13,093 nt of DNA, taken from positions 1-13,093 of the forward strand of contig JASHYF010000104.1 of the NCBI GenBank assembly GCA_030043235.1, read 5' to 3'. Source of the stretch: Solirubrobacteraceae bacterium (GTDB lineage Bacteria > Actinomycetota > Thermoleophilia > Solirubrobacterales > Solirubrobacteraceae). The notes under the pieces are model-generated. The model saw nothing but the letters and a program-made list of their open reading frames with translations, ran no database searches and had not been told where the DNA came from. Below are positions 1-6,934 of this stretch, one piece after another; position 1 is the stretch's first letter; each line of letters opens with the position of its first letter. Both the position numbers and the translations under genes were made by a program.

Positions 1-426
1 GGGGCGCTGATGTTCGTATCGGGGATCGTGCTTGCGGGCGCGGCGTTCGAGGTCGCGCGCCGGCGCGAGCGTCCGGCGGAGATCGCGCTGTTGCTTTCGC
101 TGACGCGGCTCGGGGTGCTGCTGGTTGCCCTCGGCGGGCTGATGCTCCCCGTGTTCGGGCTGTGGATGGTGCACTTGGGCGACTGGGGGTATGGCACGGG
201 CTGGGTCGACTGGGCGCTCGGCCTGTATGTGCTGGCGCTGGTGCTCGGCGGCCTGGGCGGGCAACGACCCAAGCGGGCTCGCAAGCTCGCCGGCCGCCTC
301 GCTGCTGAGGACGCGCCGGTCGATGGCGAGCTGCGGGCGCTGCTCGATGACCGCGTCTCGTTGGCCGCCAACTACGGCTCGCTGCTGGTCGTGCTGGCGA
401 TCCTCGCGCTGATGGTGTTCAAGTAG
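1..426 (+). CDS. DUF2269-like integral membrane protein, 5' end outside window
   Basis: This is the C-terminal part of a small membrane protein of unknown function. The frame is open to the first base of the window and reads Gly-Ala-Leu before the first Met at 10. Proteins of this type usually start with a helix ending in a phrase like HVLGA, so the true start probably lies upstream. About 140 residues are visible. Hydrophobic segments are near residues 1-15, 35-55 and 70-85 (counted from the Met at 10) and at the C-terminus (LLVVLAILALMVF), with a charged Arg/Lys-rich loop before the last one. The hydrophobic pattern and the FVSGIV / GLWMV phrases resemble DUF2269 proteins. Assignment is from memory of the family, without a database match. 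It converges on the ferredoxin gene. Confidence 0.6.
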   Translation, partial: GALMFVSGIVLAGAAFEVARRRERPAEIALLLSLTRLGVLLVALGGLMLPVFGLWMVHLGDWGYGTGWVDWALGLYVLALVLGGLGGQRPKRARKLAGRLAAEDAPVDGELRALLDDRVSLAANYGSLLVVLAILALMVFK

Positions 427-431
427 GGCCC

Positions 432-469
432 GACCGGCTCCGGGTGAGCTTGCGGGCTCAGCGCCGGTC
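432..469. terminator. Candidate bidirectional terminator hairpin
   Basis: A nested inverted repeat lies just after the DUF2269-like stop codon. The outer arms GACCGGC (432-438) and GCCGGTC (463-469) pair over 7 bases; the inner arms TGAGC (445-449) and GCTCA (456-460) pair over 5 bases. It sits between convergent reading frames, where a two-way terminator would be expected. No T-run follows on either strand, which is common in high-GC actinobacteria but leaves the call tentative. Confidence 0.4.
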
Positions 470-648
470 AGATGATGCCCACGCGCGCGAGCAGGCGTTG
501 GCCTGAGAAGAGTAGCCGTGCGACTGGCTGACCTTGCCGGCGGTGATCGTGAAGATGGCTGTCACGGCAGCGCGCTCCTCACCGGCTGCGCACACGTTCA
601 CGTGGGCGAGCGCGCGTGCTCGGCCGTCTGGACCCCAGCGTACCCCGG
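468..648 (-). pseudogene. Possible remnant of an NTF2/SnoaL-like protein
   Basis: Directly after the ferredoxin stop, the minus strand holds a frame that looks protein-like, with phrases such as RAAVTAIFTITAGKVSQSHGY. A strand ending in a 'xGKV' turn followed by a Tyr resembles the end of SnoaL/NTF2-like domains. The frame then drifts into unlikely sequence. One base shift, near 488-500, gives an ending RLLARVGII followed by a stop at 468-470, which looks more natural. There is no start codon of its own after the ferredoxin stop, so only the C-terminal part of a domain remains. The family link is weak and from pattern only; it may instead be chance coding in GC-rich DNA. Confidence 0.25.
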
Positions 649-912
649 CTACGACTGTCGATAGTGCGCCGCGTTGATCTCGATGAAGTGCTGCCACTCG
701 GGCGGGACCTGGTCCTCGGGCGTGATCGCGTCTACCGGGCAAGCCTCGACGCAGGCGTCGCAGTCGATGCACTCGGCGGGGTCGATGTACAGCTGCTCAG
801 CCTCGGCGAACCCCGGCTCGTCGGGGGTTGGATGGATGCAGTCGACCGGGCACACCTCCACGCACGAGGAGTCCTTTACGCCGATACACGGCTCGTTGAT
901 CACGTAGGTCAC
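649..912 (-). CDS. fdxA: 7Fe ferredoxin (3Fe-4S plus 4Fe-4S)
   Basis: An 87-residue soluble electron carrier of the 7Fe bacterial ferredoxin family. The N-terminal motif is C9-x7-C17-x3-C21 followed by Pro, with an additional C25. The second motif is C48-x2-C51-x2-C54-x3-C58-Pro. In this family C9, C17 and C58 hold the 3Fe-4S cluster, and C21, C48, C51 and C54 hold the 4Fe-4S cluster. The residue where an 8Fe ferredoxin would have another Cys is Lys13, which supports the 7Fe type. Start is GTG at 910-912, with AAGGAG on the minus strand at 920-925, 7 bases away. It is divergent from the Fe-S-type regulator gene, which suggests shared control. Redox partners cannot be told from the sequence; a link to nitrate metabolism is only by proximity. 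Confidence 0.92.
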   Translation of the reverse strand: MTYVINEPCIGVKDSSCVEVCPVDCIHPTPDEPGFAEAEQLYIDPAECIDCDACVEACPVDAITPEDQVPPEWQHFIEINAAHYRQS

Positions 913-972
913 CGCGGATCTCCTTCAGGGTTCTTACAGCGTCGATGGGAGAACCATATCAGCCCGCAGTTG

Positions 973-997
973 CTTTTCACAAGCCGAGTGTGTAAAG
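973..997. promoter_or_regulatory. 25-bp imperfect palindrome, candidate operator between divergent genes
   Basis: Arms CTTTTCACA (973-981) and TGTGTAAAG (989-997) are inverted copies matching at 8 of 9 positions, separated by 7 bases. The site lies in the 93-base gap between the ferredoxin start (912) and the chosen start of the regulator gene (1006). On the minus strand a possible -10 (TATGGT, 953-958) lies about 18 bases from a TTGTGA at 977-982 inside the left arm. A protein bound here could therefore block or help ferredoxin transcription. The obvious candidate binder is the neighbouring regulator; this is inference. Confidence 0.5.
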
Positions 998-1005
998 CTT
1001 CTCTT

Positions 1006-1689
1006 GTGCTCGACCCGGTCACTCTCGCCAGTCCGGACGACGTGCTCTCGCAGCCAACCAGAGCGCGGCTGTTCGCACTCCTGAGCGACCTCAAGCGGCC
1101 TGCCGGCACCGCCGAGCTCGCCGAGCGCTTGGGGCTGCATCCCAACGGCGTGCGCATACACCTCGAGCACCTCCAGGACGCCGGGCTCGTGACACGCGCC
1201 CGAGCCCGTCAAGCACGAGGAAGGCCGCCCGATTCATGGACGATCGCGCCTGGCGCACGCCCTGGTGGAAGCGCCCCGAGCGCCTATCGCGATCTCGGGC
1301 GCTGGCTGGCGCGGGCGATGCGGGGCCGGCCCAGCAGCATGCGCGGCATCGAAGGCGCCGGACGCCAGATCGGCCGCGAAGTGGCACCGAAAGGCCCCAT
1401 CGCCGGCCCCGAGGCGGTCGAGAGATCACTAGCCGCGATGGGCTTTCAACCGAGCATCCGAATGCGCGAGCGCGGCCGTTTGACGTTCTGCCTGGGCAAC
1501 TGCCCCTACCGCGACGCCGTCCGCGAGAACCAGCAAGCTGTCTGCGCGCTGCACAAGGGCATCACCCGCGGGCTGCTCGACGTGCTCGACCCGCACGCCA
1601 AGCTCGCCGGCTTCGTGCCGCACGACGCCGAGGAGGCAGGGTGCCTGATCGAACTGCGCGGAGTGAGCGCCGGCCCTGCCCCGACATGA
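1006..1689 (+). CDS. Winged-helix regulator with C-terminal cysteine cluster, SufR/COG2345-like
   Basis: A predicted DNA-binding transcription regulator of about 227 residues. Residues about 15-70 form an ArsR/MarR-like winged helix: the phrases PTRARLFALL, GTAELAERLGLHPNGVRIHLEHL and the wing around GLVTRAR are visible. The C-terminal half has C162-x3-C166-Pro-Tyr-x12-C180-x2-His183 and then C213. This arrangement resembles SufR-type regulators, which hold an Fe-S cluster and sense iron or redox state. The frame stays open far upstream (from 616), but that part overlaps the ferredoxin gene on the other strand. I chose GTG at 1006 because it lies beyond the palindrome; GTG at 988 is an alternative, and neither has a clear ribosome binding site. 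Its position divergent from a ferredoxin gene fits a redox or Fe-S role. Cluster binding is inferred from the cysteines. Confidence 0.8.
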   Translation: MLDPVTLASPDDVLSQPTRARLFALLSDLKRPAGTAELAERLGLHPNGVRIHLEHLQDAGLVTRARARQARGRPPDSWTIAPGARPGGSAPSAYRDLGRWLARAMRGRPSSMRGIEGAGRQIGREVAPKGPIAGPEAVERSLAAMGFQPSIRMRERGRLTFCLGNCPYRDAVRENQQAVCALHKGITRGLLDVLDPHAKLAGFVPHDAEEAGCLIELRGVSAGPAPT

Positions 1690-2168
1690 GCTCGCATCCG
1701 GCCAACGACTCGCACGCGCTTTGGCGAACCGGACGGCGCCGCCAGCGGCGCACCACCGCTCCCGGCCCGCAGCCGAGCGATGGGTGCTCGAAGGCCGGAC
1801 ATGGGGCCGGCCGCCGCCATCGTTCGTGTACCTCTGGCAGTTGCGCACTTCCTGCGCCGCGCGCCGACTCGATCCCACCGTCGTTCTACCGGAGCCGTCG
1901 AAGAGCACCTCGGACTCATCGCAGAACCCGGCACGCCCCCGGTGGCGCCGAGCAGCCTCTAGTGCTGACTGGCCGCCGGCGCGACGGGCTGCAGCGAGGG
2001 CACGGGTCGAGCTCGAGAGAGCTTGGCAGCGGGGCGGCGACATCCCCGACAGATACAGGCCAGTCCGTGGCAACTACCTACTCCTCATGTGGGTTGGTTC
2101 GGTGGTCGCCACCGGCACGAGTCGGTCTGCTCTGGGCACGAGGTTATGCAAACTCGGAAGACCCTGAG
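1690..2168. other. Gene-poor stretch with no convincing coding sequence
   Basis: This gap of about 480 bases separates the Fe-S-type regulator gene from the LysR gene. Several frames are open on both strands, the largest on the plus strand running from within the regulator gene to 2216. All read as Arg/Ser/Pro-rich sequence without hydrophobic patterning or known motifs, as expected of wrong frames in GC-rich DNA. No RNA gene or clear repeat was seen. It may hold eroded coding sequence beyond recognition plus the LysR promoter at its right end. Confidence 0.5.
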
Positions 2169-2183
2169 ATAAGAGAACGTTAT
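2169..2183. promoter_or_regulatory. LysR-type box (T-N11-A dyad) at the LysR gene start
   Basis: ATAA at 2169-2172 and TTAT at 2180-2183 are inverted arms around 7 bases and satisfy the T-N11-A rule (T2170, A2182) for LysR-family binding sites. It overlaps the first possible ATG of the LysR gene (2182), consistent with autoregulation, and hints that translation may start further in (ATG 2197 or GTG 2209). Such short dyads also occur by chance. Confidence 0.35.
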
Positions 2184-3132
2184 GACCCGGGTTCCCATGA
2201 GAGGCGGCGTGATTGATGAGCTGCGCACCTTCTGTCTGGCTGCCGAACTCGGCAGCGTCGGGCGAGCCGCCGTGTCGCTTCATGTCTCCCAGCCCGCTCT
2301 TTCCAGGCGGCTGGCTCATCTGGAGGCTGTTGCCGGGACGCGGTTGCTCGAGCGTTCGTCGCGTGGGGTGAAGCTCACCCCGGCCGGCCGGCAGCTCCAC
2401 GAGGAGGCCCGCCGATTCATTCAGCAGGCAGATCAGGTCCAGGAGGTCCTCCTCGGCCTGCAGAGCGCCGGCGGACCCGTGCGCCTGGCATCCAGCCACT
2501 CAGCGACCGAGGCGCTGGTCGCCGACCTGCTCGGACAGCTCAGTGAGGAGTGCGCGCTATCCGTAGAGCTCGTCATCGCCAACTCGAGTGTTGTTCGCGA
2601 CCTCGTCGCTGACGGCCGTGCGGACCTAGGTGTAGCGGCGAGCCGCCCCAATCACACGCCATATCCAGGCGTGAGAGAAAGCGTGCTGGCTGAGGACGCC
2701 GTCGTGTGTGCCGTGCCAGGGGCCCACCCGTGGGTGGCTCGGCACATCATCAGCCAGGAGGAGTTCCTGCGCACGCCGATGGTGACCCGCGACCCGTCCT
2801 CGAATGCTCGCTGGACCGTGACCGCCGTCCTGCGCGAGCACGAGCTGACCGCTGCCCCGCCTCTGGTCGAGGCCGGTACGCCCCAGGCCGCAATGCGCGA
2901 GGCGCGCGCGCACAACGCTCCGCTCATGCTTTCGCGCCAAGTACTCGCCGGCCACGACTTTCACGAGGTCGACATCGAGGGACTCTCTTTCCCTCGTCAA
3001 TACGTGTTCGTGCTTCCCGCCTACGGCGAGCCGGTCGGCGACGTCGTGATCCTGATCGAGAAGCTGCGTCACCACGCCGCCATCTGGTGTCGTGCGCGCC
3101 GTCTCACCCCCGTCGAGCGGGAGGTTGCATAG
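2182..3132 (+). CDS. LysR-family transcriptional regulator
   Basis: A 316-residue LysR-type regulator (about 307 if started at GTG 2209), the usual length for the family. The N-terminal winged helix is clear: GSVGRAAVSLHVSQPALSRRL at about residues 24-44, then LEAVAGTRLLERSSRGVKLTPAGRQL, the family signature. A linker helix (EEARRFIQQADQVQEVLL) leads to a substrate-binding-like effector domain at about residues 95-300. ATG 2182 has AAGAGA 5 bases upstream; GTG 2209 has GAGAGG at 2199-2204 and begins closer to the usual N-terminus (VIDELRTF). The gene stands 121 bases before narG on the same strand, so it may regulate nar. This would be unusual, since NarL and FNR/CRP-type factors are the common nar regulators. 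The effector ligand cannot be read from the sequence. Confidence 0.9.
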   Translation: MTRVPMRGGVIDELRTFCLAAELGSVGRAAVSLHVSQPALSRRLAHLEAVAGTRLLERSSRGVKLTPAGRQLHEEARRFIQQADQVQEVLLGLQSAGGPVRLASSHSATEALVADLLGQLSEECALSVELVIANSSVVRDLVADGRADLGVAASRPNHTPYPGVRESVLAEDAVVCAVPGAHPWVARHIISQEEFLRTPMVTRDPSSNARWTVTAVLREHELTAAPPLVEAGTPQAAMREARAHNAPLMLSRQVLAGHDFHEVDIEGLSFPRQYVFVLPAYGEPVGDVVILIEKLRHHAAIWCRARRLTPVEREVA

Positions 3133-3141
3133 CACACCGTT

Positions 3142-3167
3142 ATGAGTCTCATGCTCAATCGGTATGA
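3142..3167. promoter_or_regulatory. Compound dyad upstream of narG, candidate LysR site
   Basis: Three half-sites are visible: ATGAG (3142-3146), CTCAT (3148-3152) and ATGA (3164-3167). The first two form a perfect 11-base palindrome. TCAT (3149-3152) and ATGA (3164-3167) form a dyad obeying the LysR T-N11-A rule (T3152, A3164). The site ends 86 bases before the narG start, where an activator would sit. The LysR gene directly upstream is the natural candidate; binding is inference. Confidence 0.4.
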
Positions 3168-3196
3168 CTTGCGGGCATCGAAGGCTGTCTAAGCGG

Positions 3197-3208
3197 CGCT
3201 GCGCAGCG
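3197..3208. repeat. Perfect 12-base palindrome in the narG leader
   Basis: CGCTGCGCAGCG reads the same on both strands and lies 45 bases before the narG ATG. As RNA it would give at best a very small hairpin. It could be part of an operator or leader structure, or be chance in GC-rich DNA. No clear -10/-35 pair or Shine-Dalgarno sequence is seen before narG. Confidence 0.3.
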
Positions 3209-3253
3209 TACGTTCGGGGGCAATGAGAGTCAGCCTTCGCGCGCGCCCTGGTC

Positions 3254-6200
3254 ATGCCCGCTGATGCCACGGACGCGGGTGCGCTGGACCGTCTCCGCTT
3301 CTTCGACGGGCATGTGCACAGCGCGCAGGATGGAAACGCCGACGCGCGCTGGCGAGCGAGATCGCGCCATTCGCGCGAGTGGGAGCGGCTCTACCGCGAC
3401 CGCTGGCAGCACGACAAGATCGTGCGCACGACTCACGGCGTCAACTGCACCGGCTCGTGCTCGTGGAAGGTCTACGTCAAGGACGGGCTCGTTACGTGGG
3501 AGACACAACAGACCGACTACCCGTCCAATGGTCCAGATGCGCCCGAGTACGAGCCGCGCGGGTGCCCTCGCGGCGCCTCGTTCTCGTGGTACATCTACTC
3601 GCCGATCCGCGTCCGTCACCCGTACGTGCGCGGTGCGCTGCTTCGCCTGTACCGCGACGAGCTAGCCCGCACCGGTGATCCGGTAGACGCGTGGGCGGCG
3701 ATCGTCAACGATCCAGAGAAGGCGCGCTCGTACAAGTCCCAGCGCGGCCTGGGCGGCTTTCTGCGCTCCTCCTGGGATGAGGTCTCGGAGATCATCGCGG
3801 CCGCTCACGTCCACACCGTCAAGCGGTACGGACCTGACCGGATAGTCGGCTTCTCGCCGATTCCCGCCATGTCTCCCGTGTCCTACTCGGCGGGCACTCG
3901 CTTCCTGTCGCTAATTGGCGGCGTGTGCCTGTCGTTCTATGACTGGTACTGCGACCTGCCGCCGGCCTCGCCGCAGATTTGGGGAGATCAGACCGACGTG
4001 CCAGAGTCCGCTGACTGGTGGAACTCGAGCTACGTGATGATGTGGGGCTCGAACGTGCCTCAGACGCGCACCCCGGATGCGCACTTCATGACCGAGGCGC
4101 GCTACAAGGGTCAGAAGGTCGTCGTGGTCTCGCCGGACTACGCGGGCAACACGAAGTTCGCCGACCACTGGCTATGCGCGCAGCCAGGCAGCGACGCGGC
4201 GCTGGCGCTCGGGATGGCCCACGTGATCCTCAAGGAGCACTACATCGACGCGCGCACCCCGTACTTCGAGGACTACGCCAAGCGACGCACCGACCTGCCC
4301 TTCCTGGTAACGCTGCGCGAGCGCGCCGGGGCCTACGTCGCCGACCGTTTCCTGCGCGCATCGGACATCGGCGAGGCATCCGAGAATGCCGAGTGGAAGA
4401 CTGTCGTGCTCGACGAGGCGACCGGTGCTCCCGTTGTGCCGAATGGTTCCCTCGGGTTTCGCTGGGGTGAGGGGGGAGCGGGGAGATGGAATCTCGAGCT
4501 TGGAGAGACGAGCCCGTGTCTGTCGATGCTCGGAGCCCACGACGAGCTCGTGCCGCTCGACCTGCCCCGCTTTGACATTGGCGAGACCGAGGGCGGCGGC
4601 ATCATGCGCCGTGGAGTACCCGCCAGGCGCGTTGGCGGGAAGCTCGTCACGACCGTCTTTGACCTGCTCTGTGCGCAGCTCGGCGTTGGTCGTGAGGGGC
4701 TTCCCGGCGACTGGCCGGCGAGCTATCAGGACCCGCTGCCATGCACGCCGGCCTGGCAGCAGGGGCACACCGGCGTGGACGCGAGCCTCGTCATGCGCAT
4801 CGCGCGGGAGTTCGCGCGCAACGCCGAGCTCACCGAAGGTCGCTCGATGATCATCATGGGCGCCGGCACCAACCACTGGTACCACGGCGACCAGATCTAC
4901 CGGGCGATGCTGAGCCTCGTGCTGCTCTGTGGCTGCCAGGGTGTCAACGGTGGTGGCTGGGCGCACTACGTCGGTCAGGAGAAGGTCAGGCCGATCGCGG
5001 GCTTCGGGGTGATGGCGTTCGCGACCGACTGGACGCGGCCACCACGCCAGCAGGCGACCACCTCCTTCTGGTACCTCGCGACCGACCAGTACCGCTACGA
5101 GCGCTACCTGGCAGACGAGCTCACGAGCCCGCTCGGCGAGGGGAAGCTGAAGGGCAAGCACTTCGCCGACTGCGTCGCGCAATCCGCGCGCATGGGCTGG
5201 CTGCCGTCCTACCCGACGCTGAACCGCAACCCGCTCGACATCTGCGACGCCGCTGAGGCCGCCGACAGGCCCCCGCAAGAGTACGCGGTCGAGCAGCTGC
5301 GCACCGGGGGGCTGCGCTTCGCGGCCGAGGACCCCGACGACCCGGCCAACTTCCCGCGCATCCTGACGCTCTGGCGCGCCAACCTCCTGGGGTCCTCAAG
5401 CAAGGGCCACGAGTACTTCCTGCGCCACCTCCTCGGCGCCCAGAAGCACGCCGTCAACGCCGAGGAGACCCCCGAGGGTGAACGCCCCACCGAGGTGCAG
5501 TGGCGCGAGCAGGCACCGGAGGGCAAGCTCGACCTGTTCACCACGATCGACTTCCGCATGAACGGGTCGGCGCTCTACTCCGACATCGTGCTGCCCGCCG
5601 CCACGTGGTACGAGAAGGACGACATCTCCAGCACGGACCTGCATCCGTTCGTGCACTCCTTCAGCGAGGCCGTTCCGCCGCCGTGGGAGGCGCGCACCGA
5701 CTGGGACGCGTTCAACAAGGTCGCCGAGCAGTTCCAGCGACTTGCGGTCAAGCACCTCGGTGTCCGCCGCGACCTCGTCGCGGCGCCCCTGCTGCACGAC
5801 ACGCCCGAGGAGCTCGCCCAGCCCGGCGGGATCGTGCGCGACTGGAAGGCCGGCGAGTGCGAGCCGATCCCCGGCAAGACGATGCCGAAGCTCATCGTCG
5901 TCGAGCGCGACTACACCGTCATCCACGACAAGATGACCTCCCTCGGCCCGCTCGTGGAGAGCGCCGGGATCGCCTGGAAGGGAATCGCCTGGAAACCCGA
6001 GCAGGAGGTCAAGGAACTGGGTCAAGTCAACGGCCTCGTCCGCGGCGGTCTCGGCGACGGGCGGCCCAAGCTCGAGCGCGCCGTGGATGTTGCCGAAGCC
6101 ATCTTCCGGCTGTCGGGCACGACCAACGGGCGGCTCGCCGTGGAGGGCTTCGAGTTCCTGGAGCGGCGCACCGGCACGCGCCTGGCCGACCTCGCCGCGG

Positions 6201-6934
6201 ACCGGGCCGATGAGCGCATCACGCTCGCCCAGGTGCGCGCTCAGCCGCGCAAGGTCATCACCTCGCCCGAGTGGTCGGGAATCGAGAGCCGCGAGCGGCG
6301 CTACTCCCCGTTCACGGTCAACGTCGAGCGCGACGTGCCATGGCGCACCCTCACCGGCCGCCAGCACTTCTACCTCGACCACGACTGGATGCTCGAATTC
6401 GGGGAGGGCCTGCCGGCCTACCGGCCGCCGCTTGCCACCCAACGCCACTCGGCGGGCGCGCTCGAGCCGGGAGAGGCGGAGGTGCTCGTCAAGTGGCTAT
6501 CGCCACACTCGAAGTGGTCGATCCACTCCGAGTTCCAGGACAACCTGCACATGCTCACGCTGTTCCGCGGCGGGCCGGTCGTGTGGATCAGCCCTGCCGA
6601 CGCCGAGCGGATCGGCGCGGCCGACAACGACTGGGTGGAGATCGTCAACCGTAACGGCGTGATCGCCTGCCGCGCGGTCGTCTCTCACCGCATACCCGAC
6701 GGGAGCGCCTTCATGTACCACTCCCAGGACCGCCACGTCAACGTCCCCATCAGTGAGACCAGCGGGACGCGCGGGGGGACAGACAACTCGGTCACCCGCA
6801 TCATCCTCAAGCCAACCCACCTGATCGGCGGCTACGCACAGCTCTCGTGGGGCTTCAACTACTACGGCGCGATCGGATCCCAACGGGACTCGCTGGCGAT
6901 TGTCCGCAAGCGGCTCAGCGAGGTGAGCTACTGA
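3254..6934 (+). CDS. narG: Respiratory nitrate reductase, catalytic alpha subunit NarG
   Basis: This 1226-residue protein reduces nitrate to nitrite at a bis-MGD molybdenum centre and is close in length to E. coli NarG (1247). The N-terminal FS0 cluster motif is His61-x3-C65-x3-C69-x34-C104, the spacing known for NarG with a His ligand. The hallmark stretch YDWYCDLPPASPQ follows; Asp234 in it matches the aspartate that binds Mo in membrane-bound Nar enzymes. Downstream phrases WGSNVPQTRTPDAH, GAGTNHWYHGD and GCQGVNGGGWAHYVGQEK are also typical. No twin-arginine signal is present, so the enzyme should face the cytoplasm. The ATG at 3254 gives the expected N-terminus (DRLRFF) but has no obvious ribosome binding site. 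First gene of narGHJI; its stop directly abuts the narH start. Confidence 0.97.
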   Translation: MPADATDAGALDRLRFFDGHVHSAQDGNADARWRARSRHSREWERLYRDRWQHDKIVRTTHGVNCTGSCSWKVYVKDGLVTWETQQTDYPSNGPDAPEYEPRGCPRGASFSWYIYSPIRVRHPYVRGALLRLYRDELARTGDPVDAWAAIVNDPEKARSYKSQRGLGGFLRSSWDEVSEIIAAAHVHTVKRYGPDRIVGFSPIPAMSPVSYSAGTRFLSLIGGVCLSFYDWYCDLPPASPQIWGDQTDVPESADWWNSSYVMMWGSNVPQTRTPDAHFMTEARYKGQKVVVVSPDYAGNTKFADHWLCAQPGSDAALALGMAHVILKEHYIDARTPYFEDYAKRRTDLPFLVTLRERAGAYVADRFLRASDIGEASENAEWKTVVLDEATGAPVVPNGSLGFRWGEGGAGRWNLELGETSPCLSMLGAHDELVPLDLPRFDIGETEGGGIMRRGVPARRVGGKLVTTVFDLLCAQLGVGREGLPGDWPASYQDPLPCTPAWQQGHTGVDASLVMRIAREFARNAELTEGRSMIIMGAGTNHWYHGDQIYRAMLSLVLLCGCQGVNGGGWAHYVGQEKVRPIAGFGVMAFATDWTRPPRQQATTSFWYLATDQYRYERYLADELTSPLGEGKLKGKHFADCVAQSARMGWLPSYPTLNRNPLDICDAAEAADRPPQEYAVEQLRTGGLRFAAEDPDDPANFPRILTLWRANLLGSSSKGHEYFLRHLLGAQKHAVNAEETPEGERPTEVQWREQAPEGKLDLFTTIDFRMNGSALYSDIVLPAATWYEKDDISSTDLHPFVHSFSEAVPPPWEARTDWDAFNKVAEQFQRLAVKHLGVRRDLVAAPLLHDTPEELAQPGGIVRDWKAGECEPIPGKTMPKLIVVERDYTVIHDKMTSLGPLVESAGIAWKGIAWKPEQEVKELGQVNGLVRGGLGDGRPKLERAVDVAEAIFRLSGTTNGRLAVEGFEFLERRTGTRLADLAADRADERITLAQVRAQPRKVITSPEWSGIESRERRYSPFTVNVERDVPWRTLTGRQHFYLDHDWMLEFGEGLPAYRPPLATQRHSAGALEPGEAEVLVKWLSPHSKWSIHSEFQDNLHMLTLFRGGPVVWISPADAERIGAADNDWVEIVNRNGVIACRAVVSHRIPDGSAFMYHSQDRHVNVPISETSGTRGGTDNSVTRIILKPTHLIGGYAQLSWGFNYYGAIGSQRDSLAIVRKRLSEVSY

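Noticed and set aside
1236..2216. Long plus-strand open frame of 326 codons across the Fe-S-type regulator gene and the following gap
   Set aside because: It overlaps the well-supported regulator frame, is Arg/Pro/Ser-rich throughout and shows no motif; it is a shadow frame in GC-rich DNA.
3142..3152. FNR- or CRP-type site before narG
   Set aside because: The palindrome ATGAG-T-CTCAT does not match the TTGAT-N4-ATCAA or TGTGA-N6-TCACA spacing.
2626..3270. Minus-strand open frame of 214 codons opposite the LysR gene
   Set aside because: Antisense to a clear LysR protein, with no recognisable domain.
4172..5278. Minus-strand open frame of 368 codons inside narG
   Set aside because: Fully antisense to conserved NarG sequence, Arg/Val/Leu-rich and motif-free.
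5396..6448. Minus-strand open frame of 350 codons inside narG
   Set aside because: Antisense shadow of narG; its composition follows from the codon bias of the real gene.
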